A stretch of 6,037 bases of DNA, taken from NCBI GenBank assembly GCA_045532055.1, contig JAZSFF010000025.1:1-6037 (forward strand). The letters are read 5' to 3'. This DNA comes from SIG440 sp045532055. GTDB lineage: Bacteria > Bacillota > Clostridia > Monoglobales > Monoglobaceae. The notes beneath the pieces are model-generated. The model was not told the origin of the DNA. It saw only the letters and a program-made list of their open reading frames with translations, and did no database searches. Both the position numbers and the translations under genes were made by a program. Shown here one piece after another: positions 1-4,104 of this stretch. The first letter of the stretch is position 1. Each line of letters starts with the position of its first letter.

Positions 1-17
1 GAAGATTGATGAAAACA

Positions 18-209
18 TTATTCGGAAAGATGCTCAAAAAGCTCCAACGCCCGTGCGATGCACTGGTCCATGTTGTAGTATTTATAATCACCCAAACGGC
101 CCAAAAAATAAACATTCTTCAATTTTGCGGCGGCATCTCGATAGCTTTGTAACAACTTTTCATTGTCACTGTTTTCTATCGGATAAAATCTTTCATTTTT
201 ACCTCCCAA
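18..209 (-). pseudogene. glf: UDP-galactopyranose mutase, C-terminal remnant
   Basis: The open frame encodes about 55 residues that I recognise as the extreme C-terminus of UDP-galactopyranose mutase, the FAD enzyme that turns UDP-galactopyranose into UDP-galactofuranose for surface glycans. Visible landmarks are FYPIENSDNEK, then NVYFLGRLGDYKYYNMDQ, where the Arg and the DYKYYNMD stretch match the flavin-binding end of the family, then the final helix ALELFEHLSE. The family is usually about 365-370 residues, so roughly 85% is missing. Going upstream, the frame meets a stop at 219-221, and the only in-frame start is a TTG at 207-209. A much better start signal lies in another frame: GGAGG at 202-206 and ATG at 194-196, which reads MKDFIR then stop. 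MKDF resembles a normal Glf N-terminus, so I infer an internal, frame-breaking deletion that joined the first codons to the last 55. No function is expected. Confidence 0.8.
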
Positions 210-250
210 GATTAATGCCTAACTAATTCTAGTAATTTTTGTATGTTTTG

Positions 251-279
251 ATTATATCACAATATTTTCCATAACTCAA
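251..279 (-). promoter_or_regulatory. Sigma-A-type promoter of the glf remnant
   Basis: On the minus strand a -35 element TTGAGT (274-279) and a perfect -10 TATAAT (251-256) are separated by exactly 17 bases. Transcription would begin near 244, leaving a leader of about 45 bases before the GGAGG and ATG of the broken glf. A near-consensus promoter in front of a non-functional frame supports the view that a real gene once stood here. Confidence 0.75.
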
Positions 280-290
280 CAGAATAACAG

Positions 291-326
291 AAAAAGCGTG
301 ATGACAGTATAATCATCACGCTTTTT
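291..326 (-). terminator. Intrinsic terminator after tRNA-Ser, two-way
   Basis: A perfect 14-bp stem (291-304 with 313-326) closes an 8-base loop. The stem starts with five A and ends with five T, so either strand carries a U-run after the GC-rich part. On the minus strand it begins at the last base of the tRNA CCA, so it should end the tRNA transcript. It also insulates the glf-remnant promoter immediately downstream. Confidence 0.88.
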
Positions 327-418
327 GGCGGAGATGCAGAGATTTGAACTCTGGCGCCGGTTTGAGCCGACCTACTGCATTTCGAGTGCAGACCCTTCAA
401 CCACTTGGGTACATCTCC
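326..418 (-). tRNA. tRNA-Ser, anticodon CGA
   Basis: This is a complete serine tRNA of 93 bases including an encoded CCA (326-328). The acceptor stem GGAGATG pairs with CATCTCC, and the discriminator base is G, as expected for serine. The anticodon arm is CTGCA, loop CTCGAAA, TGCAG, giving anticodon CGA for UCG codons. A long variable arm (TCGG/CCGG stem) follows, which is the class II hallmark of tRNA-Ser. The T arm has a perfect CAGAG/CTCTG stem with loop TTCAAAT. A terminator follows at once. I see no convincing promoter directly upstream. It may have been co-transcribed with the broken tRNA-Ser copy at 600-641, which lies upstream on the same strand. Confidence 0.96.
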
Positions 419-473
419 AGATATGTTTGAACTCCGATTTGACGGAGAAAAAACTGAGCAAATTATTAAATTT

Positions 474-520
474 TGTTAGAAAAATGTTAGAAATGGCTAG
501 AAAAACCGCTAGATAAGGGT
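474..520. repeat. Four degenerate 11-12 base tandem units
   Basis: Four head-to-tail units follow one another: TGTTAGAAAAA (474-484), TGTTAGAAATGG (485-496), CTAGAAAAACCG (497-508) and CTAGATAAGGGT (509-520). They share a TAGAaA core at near one-helical-turn spacing, as in arm-type integrase sites or small iterons. No gene overlaps them. The function is inferred only from spacing and context. Confidence 0.45.
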
Positions 521-542
521 GTAAAAACAAGGTTTGAACCTC

Positions 543-564
543 GCTTAAACCCGCACGGTTAAGC
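543..564. repeat. Inverted repeat (hairpin)
   Basis: GCTTAAACC (543-551) pairs with GGTTAAGC (557-564) with one bulged A and a 5-base loop CGCAC. There is no T-run on either side, so it is not an intrinsic terminator. It lies just beyond the point where the partial tRNA-Ser loses its tRNA character and may be part of an old recombination site. Confidence 0.45.
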
Positions 565-580
565 CATTTGTTAGGGTACA

Positions 581-593
581 GTTACAGTGTAAC
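581..593. repeat. 6-1-6 palindrome GTTACAGTGTAAC
   Basis: GTTACA and TGTAAC are perfect mirror arms around one central G. The site ends 7 bases from the break point of the partial tRNA at 600. It could be an operator or a recombinase core-type site. No bound protein is identifiable from this window. Confidence 0.4.
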
Positions 594-599
594 CGAGGG

Positions 600-641
600 G
601 ATTTCGAGTCAGCCCCGTTATGACCACTTCGATACCTCTCC
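600..641 (-). pseudogene. 5' half of a second tRNA-Ser
   Basis: Reading the minus strand from 641, the sequence has a tRNA-Ser start: acceptor strand GGAGAGG, TA, a serine-type D arm (TCGAAGTGGTCATAACGG), the 5' anticodon strand GCTGA and loop CTCGAAA, which again implies anticodon CGA. After about base 42 the match stops. The expected 3' anticodon strand TCAGC is replaced by TCCCC, and no CCTCTCC acceptor strand is found anywhere between here and the intact tRNA. The tRNA is therefore cut in or just after the anticodon loop. It differs at many positions from the intact tRNA-Ser at 326-418, so it is not a simple fresh duplication. The likely cause is integration or excision of an element at the anticodon loop, or a deletion. 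Confidence 0.75.
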
Positions 642-677
642 AAATGTGTATTTTTAACATCTCACACACAAAATTTT

Positions 678-701
678 CTGTGGGAAATCTGTATGGGAAA
701 T
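678..701. repeat. Two head-to-tail copies of CTGT(AT)GGGAAAT
   Basis: CTGTGGGAAAT (678-688) is followed directly by CTGTATGGGAAAT (689-701), the second differing by a 2-base insertion. They sit in the gene-free stretch between the partial tRNA and the mreB terminator. They may be arm-type binding sites of a lost integrase, which is inference only. Confidence 0.4.
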
Positions 702-781
702 GCTATAAACTTGTATTAAATTGTTTGTTACTAAATGGCGGTAAATTCCGCTATGTTCCTATATCTTCTGCTAACTTCTTG

Positions 782-824
782 CGAGTTACATAACTCGACA
801 GCCTTCGACAGATTTCGAGTGCGT
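782..824. repeat. Palindrome plus three 10-base tandem units
   Basis: A 7-2-7 palindrome CGAGTTA-CA-TAACTCG (782-797) runs into three units with an exact 10-base period: TCGACAGCCT (795-804), TCGACAGATT (805-814) and TCGAGTGCGT (815-824). The last units contain GATTTCGAGT (811-820), also present at 600-609 in the broken tRNA, and ATTTCGAGTGC (812-822), also present in the anticodon arm of the intact tRNA-Ser (379-389). I read this as a possible attachment-site remnant. The 420-890 stretch otherwise holds no protein gene I can support. Confidence 0.5.
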
Positions 825-859
825 TTTATTATAGCCGTTCTGATACTGTTTTATTAGAT

Positions 860-891
860 ATCGGGGGCCGTTTGACCCCCGATTGTTTTTT
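860..891 (+). terminator. Terminator hairpin at the 3' end of mreB, best read on plus
   Basis: ATCGGGGG (860-867) pairs with CCCCCGAT (876-883) around an 8-base loop, followed on the plus strand by TTGTTTTTT (883-891), which overlaps the mreB stop codon. In the mreB direction (minus) the hairpin begins about 7 bases past the stop but is followed by ATATCTAATA, a poor U-run. It may end mreB transcription weakly while strongly blocking plus-strand transcription that would run antisense into mreB. Confidence 0.7.
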
Positions 892-1909
892 AGTTATTCT
901 CGGTATATCTTGCTGTTGGGTTGTAGCTCTGGAGAATTGAAATGTTGTCAAGAGCTTTGCCTGTGCCTAATGCAACACAAGACTCTGCGTCGTCTGCGAC
1001 GATTGTTCGGATTCCTGTTTCAGCTTCTATCAGCTTGTCCATGCCGTAGACCAATGCGCCGCCGCCTGTGAGGATAATTCCACGGGCACTGATGTCTGCG
1101 ATAAGTTCGGGTGGAGTTTTTTCCAGAACAGATTTTACTGCCTCGATGATAGTAGCAGATGTTTCAGAAAGAGCCTCAAGAATTTCGAGAGAAGAGATGG
1201 TGATTGTTTTTGGAAGACCAGAAACAAGGCTTCTGCCCCTTACGTCCATAGTGAGGTTTTCGTCACGTCTGTAAACGCAACCAATCTTTATCTTGAGTTC
1301 CTCTGCGGTTCTTTCGCCGATGAGGATGTTATATTTCTTTCTGATATATCTTACGATAGCTTCGTTGAACTTGTCGCCGGCAACTTTGATGGACTGGCTG
1401 GTAACAATTCCGCCCAAGGATATAACAGCAACGTCGGAAGTGCCGCCACCCATATCAACAATCATTGAACCATAAGGCTGTGAAATATCAATACCAACGC
1501 CGATTGCAGCAGCAAGAGGTTCCTCAATGAGGTGGACCTTGCTTGCACCTGCCTGAATACCTGCGTCGATAACTGCGCGTTCCTCAACTTCGGTAACGCC
1601 ACTGGGCACACAGATGATAACACGGGGTTTGAAGATGCTGCGTTTTGTAACCTTGCCTAAGAAATATTTAATCATTCTCTCTGTAGTGTTATAGTCAGAG
1701 ATAACACCATCCCTCAAAGGACGGATTGCAACGATATTGCCGGGGGTTCTGCCCAGCATGCGTTGAGCCTCTTCACCAACGGCATAGAGCTTGTTGGTGT
1801 TTTTGTCAACAGCGACAACCGAGGGTTCTTTGGCAACGATACCCTTGCCTTTGATATAAACCAGAACCGAGGCTGTTCCCAAGTCGATACCTATATCCTG
1901 TCCAAACAT
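890..1909 (-). CDS. mreB: Rod shape-determining actin MreB (Mbl-like)
   Basis: The product is a 339-residue bacterial actin that polymerises on the inner face of the membrane and guides the cell-wall elongation machinery. The actin-fold nucleotide signatures are all present: phosphate-1 loop IDLGTASVLV at 8-17, KGKGIVAKEPSVVAVD at 20-35, the GRTPGNIVAIRPLRDGVI block at 53-70, LIEEPLAAAIG at 127-137, phosphate-2 loop DMGGGTSDVAVIS at 152-164, GERTAEELKIKIG at 198-210 and the adenosine motif ILTGGGALVYG at 279-289. The length is normal for the family. The N-terminus MFGQDIGIDLGTA resembles the Mbl branch of Bacillus. The start ATG is preceded by AAGGTGAT (1916-1923) at 8-base spacing. Neither mreC nor mreD is adjacent, so this is a stand-alone paralogue with its own promoter at 1991-2019. 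Family assignment is very secure; whether it is MreB or Mbl is less so. Confidence 0.96.
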   Translation of the reverse strand: MFGQDIGIDLGTASVLVYIKGKGIVAKEPSVVAVDKNTNKLYAVGEEAQRMLGRTPGNIVAIRPLRDGVISDYNTTERMIKYFLGKVTKRSIFKPRVIICVPSGVTEVEERAVIDAGIQAGASKVHLIEEPLAAAIGVGIDISQPYGSMIVDMGGGTSDVAVISLGGIVTSQSIKVAGDKFNEAIVRYIRKKYNILIGERTAEELKIKIGCVYRRDENLTMDVRGRSLVSGLPKTITISSLEILEALSETSATIIEAVKSVLEKTPPELIADISARGIILTGGGALVYGMDKLIEAETGIRTIVADDAESCVALGTGKALDNISILQSYNPTARYTENN

Positions 1910-1990
1910 AATTTAATCACCTTACCTTGTGTATATTATATTGCACCGATTATGCTGAAAATTATTTCAAATTAAACATTACTATGATAT

Positions 1991-2019
1991 ATGATATACT
2001 ATTTGTTGGCAAATGTCAA
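1991..2019 (-). promoter_or_regulatory. mreB promoter
   Basis: On the minus strand a perfect TTGACA (2014-2019) lies 17 bases from TATCAT (1991-1996), five of six matches to the -10 consensus. Transcription would begin near 1984, giving a leader of about 75 bases. A second TATAAT at 1935-1940 lacks a credible -35 and would place the start right at the ribosome binding site. Confidence 0.72.
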
Positions 2020-2079
2020 TAAGAAACATTGGAAAAGACTGCAAGAAATAAGGCTTGAGGAAAGGGTAAAAGTGTATTT

Positions 2080-2086
2080 TGTCGAA
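2080..2086 (+). promoter_or_regulatory. Possible Spo0A box
   Basis: TGTCGAA matches the core of the Spo0A (0A) box and sits in the typical AT flanks TTTTGTCGAAAAAA (2077-2090). It lies between divergent promoters, about 60 bases upstream of the mreB -35 and 84 upstream of the scaffold operon -35. A 7-mer is expected about once by chance in a window of this size on both strands, so this is suggestive only. Confidence 0.3.
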
Positions 2087-2169
2087 AAAACTTTTTGAGG
2101 TTTCAAACTGCATATAAAAGGCATAGGACAGGGGTTTGAAATGATATAATTTTAACAAAAATGCTCTTT

Positions 2170-2198
2170 TTGACAATTATTTTGGTAAAAATTATAAA
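2170..2198 (+). promoter_or_regulatory. Promoter P1 of the scaffold/GGGtGRT operon
   Basis: A perfect TTGACA (2170-2175) is followed after exactly 17 bases by TATAAA (2193-2198). The predicted start near 2205 gives a leader of about 125 bases before the first gene. Confidence 0.75.
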
Positions 2199-2204
2199 AA
2201 CGTC

Positions 2205-2234
2205 TTGTAAAATTGTGTCGGTTTGTGTTAAAAT
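2205..2234 (+). promoter_or_regulatory. Possible second promoter P2, same operon
   Basis: TTGTAA (2205-2210) and TAAAAT (2229-2234) are 18 bases apart, each with good partial agreement to consensus. Transcription would start near 2241, next to the ATG of the possible leader frame at 2242. Weaker than P1. Confidence 0.4.
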
Positions 2235-2241
2235 AGGAAAG

Positions 2242-2334
2242 ATGAAAATTTTTAAAATCCAATATATGTGTGCCGGCGAGGATTATTGCCGGGCAGATAT
2301 GGGCAGAAGCTCAAGGGAAAGGAGTAAAAAATGA
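2242..2334 (+). CDS. Possible 30-residue leader peptide
   Basis: An ATG at 2242 opens a 30-codon frame that reads MKIFKIQYMCAGEDYCRADM (residues 1-20) and then a basic tail rich in Arg, Ser and Lys, ending in TGA at 2332-2334. This stop overlaps the ATG of the scaffold gene (ATGA), the usual geometry of translational coupling. It has two cysteines, C10 and C16. The ribosome binding site is weak (AGGA only a few bases away), and from P2 the message would be almost leaderless. A frame of this length can occur by chance, and the scaffold gene has its own strong site at 2321-2324, inside this frame. No family is recognised. Confidence 0.22.
   Translation: MKIFKIQYMCAGEDYCRADMGRSSRERSKK
2271..2295 (+). 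promoter_or_regulatory. Leader RNA hairpin
   Basis: TGCCGGC (2271-2277) pairs with GCCGGGCA (2288-2295) with one bulged G and a 10-base loop. It is the only GC-rich stem in the AT-rich leader, 25 bases before the ribosome binding site. There is no T-run, so it is not a terminator. It could stabilise the message or bind a regulator. I do not recognise a known riboswitch fold. Confidence 0.45.
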
Positions 2335-3023
2335 TTTATTCTTCAGAAGTAGAGAGAATGTGCGTTGTTAAAAAAGGCGCGAATCACGGTCCCGCACCCA
2401 TACCGGAGGAAGGAAAATGGGTAAAATCAAAGGAAATCTCTGATATTTCAGGTCTTACACACGGTGTTGGCTGGTGTGCACCTCAGCAGGGTGCCTGCAA
2501 GCTTACTTTGAATGTAAAAGACGGTATTATTCAGGAGGCATTGGTTGAAACACTTGGTTGCTCTGGCATGACACACTCAGCTGCTATGGCATCTGAAATT
2601 CTTCCTGGCAAGACAATTCTGGAAGCTCTTAACACAGACCTTGTTTGTGATGCTATCAATACAGCTATGAGAGAACTTTTCCTCCAGATTGTTTACGGAA
2701 GAACACAGACAGCTTTCTCAGAGGGTGGTCTTCCTATCGGTGCAGGTCTTGAGGACCTTGGCAAAGGTCTCAGAAGCCAGGTTGGTACAATGTACGGAAC
2801 TCTTGCAAAGGGTTCAAGATACCTTGAAATGGCAGAGGGTTATGTTACAAAGATTGCTCTTGATGCTGACGACGAGATTATTGGTTATGAATTTGTTCAT
2901 GTTGGCAAAATGATGGATATGATCAAGGGCGGTATGGACGCAAACGAGGCTATGAAAAAGGCTATGGGTACATACGGCAGAGTTCAGGATGCAGTCAAGA
3001 TGATTGACCCCAGACACGAATAA
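2331..3023 (+). CDS. NifU-like Fe-S cluster assembly scaffold protein
   Basis: The product is 230 residues. Residues 49-105 resemble the N-terminal domain of NifU/IscU scaffolds, which hold a nascent Fe-S cluster: CAPQQGACKLTLNVKDG (49-65), then EALVETLGCSGMTHSAAMAS (69-88) and LPGKTILEAL (91-100). Cysteines at 11, 49, 56, 77 and 106 are candidate metal ligands. The C-terminal half (110-230) is not NifU-like; it is Gly/Met-rich, with QVGTMYGTLAKGSRYLEM around 150-167 and HVGKMMDMIKGGMD at 190-203. The protein is longer than an ordinary IscU (about 130 residues) and lacks a C-terminal Nfu domain, so it is a specialised branch. The ATG is set by GGAG at 2321-2324 with 6-base spacing. The next gene, a GGGtGRT protein, begins 14 bases after the stop, and this pairing is familiar in Clostridia. 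Cluster binding is inferred, and the cluster's recipient is unknown. Confidence 0.82.
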   Translation: MIYSSEVERMCVVKKGANHGPAPIPEEGKWVKSKEISDISGLTHGVGWCAPQQGACKLTLNVKDGIIQEALVETLGCSGMTHSAAMASEILPGKTILEALNTDLVCDAINTAMRELFLQIVYGRTQTAFSEGGLPIGAGLEDLGKGLRSQVGTMYGTLAKGSRYLEMAEGYVTKIALDADDEIIGYEFVHVGKMMDMIKGGMDANEAMKKAMGTYGRVQDAVKMIDPRHE

Positions 3024-3037
3024 GGAGGTATTAGACA

Positions 3038-4036
3038 ATGGCTTTATTTGAAAGTTATGAAAGAAGAATTGATACAATAAACAAAGTTTTGAATGCAAAT
3101 GGTATCGCTTCTATTGACGAGGCAAAAGCTATTTGTGACGAAAAGGGCATTGACCCATATGCAATCGTTAAAGGAATTCAGCCTATCGCATTTGAGAATG
3201 CAGGCTGGGCATATGTTGTAGGTGCTGCTCTTGCAATCAAGCGAGGCGTAAAGACTGCAGCAGATGCAGCAAAGGTTATTGGTGAGGGTCTCCAGGCTTT
3301 CTGTATCCCCGGCAGCGTTGCTGACGACAGAAAAGTTGGTCTTGGACACGGTAATCTTGGTGCTATGCTCCTTAGCGAAAATACAAAGTGCTTTGCATTC
3401 CTTGCGGGCCACGAGTCATTTGCTGCGGCAGAAGGTGCTATTGGTATTGCCCGCAGTGCAAACAAAGTTCGTAAAGAACCCCTCCGTGTTATCCTCAATG
3501 GTCTTGGCAAGGACGCAGCTCTTATTATCTCAAGAATCAATGGTTTCACATATGTTCAGACCGAGTTTGACTATGCAACAGGCGAAGTAAAGATTGTTCG
3601 CGAAAAGGCATATTCAAACGGCGAAAGAGCAAAGGTTCGTTGCTATGGCTCTGACGATGTTCGTGAAGGTGTTGCAATCATGCATCTTGAGGGTGTTGAC
3701 GTTTCTATCACAGGTAACTCCACCAACCCGACAAGATTCCAGCATCCTGTTGCAGGTACATACAAGAAAGAATGTATCGAACAGGGCAAGAAATACTTCT
3801 CAGTTGCATCAGGCGGCGGCACAGGAAGAACACTCCATCCTGACAACATGGCTGCAGGTCCTGCTTCATACGGCATGACAGATACAATGGGCCGTATGCA
3901 CAGTGATGCTCAGTTTGCAGGTTCATCTTCAGTTCCTGCTCACGTTGAGATGATGGGTCTCCTTGGCGCTGGCAACAACCCAATGGTTGGCATGACTGTT
4001 GCTGTTGCAGTTGCTATCGAAGAGGCAATGAAATAA
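3038..4036 (+). CDS. GGGtGRT family protein of unknown role
   Basis: The 332-residue product carries the family signature SGGGTGRTLHPDN at 258-270, which gave the GGGtGRT family its name. Other dense blocks are PGSVADDRKVGLGHGNLGAM (91-110), FLAGHESFAAAEGAIGIARS (121-140), LNGLGKDAALIISRINGF (153-170), GNSTNPTRFQHPVAG (226-240) and the Ala/Val-rich C-terminus from 311. No signal peptide or clear membrane segment is visible, so it is probably cytoplasmic. The glycine-rich loops and conserved His and Asp suggest a nucleotide, phosphate or metal site, which is inference. The start follows an excellent AAGGAGGT (3022-3029) that overlaps the stop of the scaffold gene, so the two are co-expressed. 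Its biochemical function is, to my knowledge, not established. Partnership with an Fe-S scaffold suggests a cluster recipient or maturation factor. Confidence 0.92.
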   Translation: MALFESYERRIDTINKVLNANGIASIDEAKAICDEKGIDPYAIVKGIQPIAFENAGWAYVVGAALAIKRGVKTAADAAKVIGEGLQAFCIPGSVADDRKVGLGHGNLGAMLLSENTKCFAFLAGHESFAAAEGAIGIARSANKVRKEPLRVILNGLGKDAALIISRINGFTYVQTEFDYATGEVKIVREKAYSNGERAKVRCYGSDDVREGVAIMHLEGVDVSITGNSTNPTRFQHPVAGTYKKECIEQGKKYFSVASGGGTGRTLHPDNMAAGPASYGMTDTMGRMHSDAQFAGSSSVPAHVEMMGLLGAGNNPMVGMTVAVAVAIEEAMK

Positions 4037-4057
4037 ACAAGCTTAGTGCATAAAAAT

Positions 4058-4096
4058 AACGCATCGCGGTTTTCACTGCGATGCGTTTTTCTTTTT
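4058..4096 (+). terminator. Strong intrinsic terminator between convergent genes
   Basis: AACGCATCGC (4058-4067) pairs perfectly with GCGATGCGTT (4078-4087) around a 10-base loop, followed on plus by TTTTTCTTTTT (4086-4096). It starts 22 bases after the GGGtGRT stop. On the minus strand the same hairpin is followed by ATTTTTA, so it can also end the transporter transcript whose stop is at 4105. Confidence 0.92.
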
Positions 4097-4104
4097 ATAT
4101 GGCT

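Noticed and set aside
432..447. Hairpin CTCCG/CGGAG as terminator
   Set aside because: The stem is only 5 bp, it is followed by A rather than T on plus, and on minus the T-run comes before the stem.
325..516. 63-residue plus-strand frame
   Set aside because: Its first half is the complement of the intact tRNA-Ser and its second half crosses short tandem repeats; no ribosome binding site is seen.
474..520. CRISPR array
   Set aside because: Units are 11-12 bases, degenerate and without spacers; no cas gene is present.
1935..1940. TATAAT as main mreB -10 element
   Set aside because: No -35 at 16-18 bases, and the start would fall on the ribosome binding site; the TTGACA-N17-TATCAT pair at 1991-2019 is much better.
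1982..2176. 64-residue minus-strand frame upstream of mreB
   Set aside because: It starts at TTG without a ribosome binding site, is rich in Phe/Leu/Tyr as expected of AT-rich DNA, and covers the mreB promoter and the possible Spo0A box.
2235..2330. Known riboswitch in the scaffold operon leader
   Set aside because: Only one bulged hairpin is seen; I could not match conserved cores of the common riboswitch classes.
3044..3549. Long minus-strand frames inside the GGGtGRT gene
   Set aside because: They are shadows of a strongly coding plus-strand gene, with no start signals or family resemblance.
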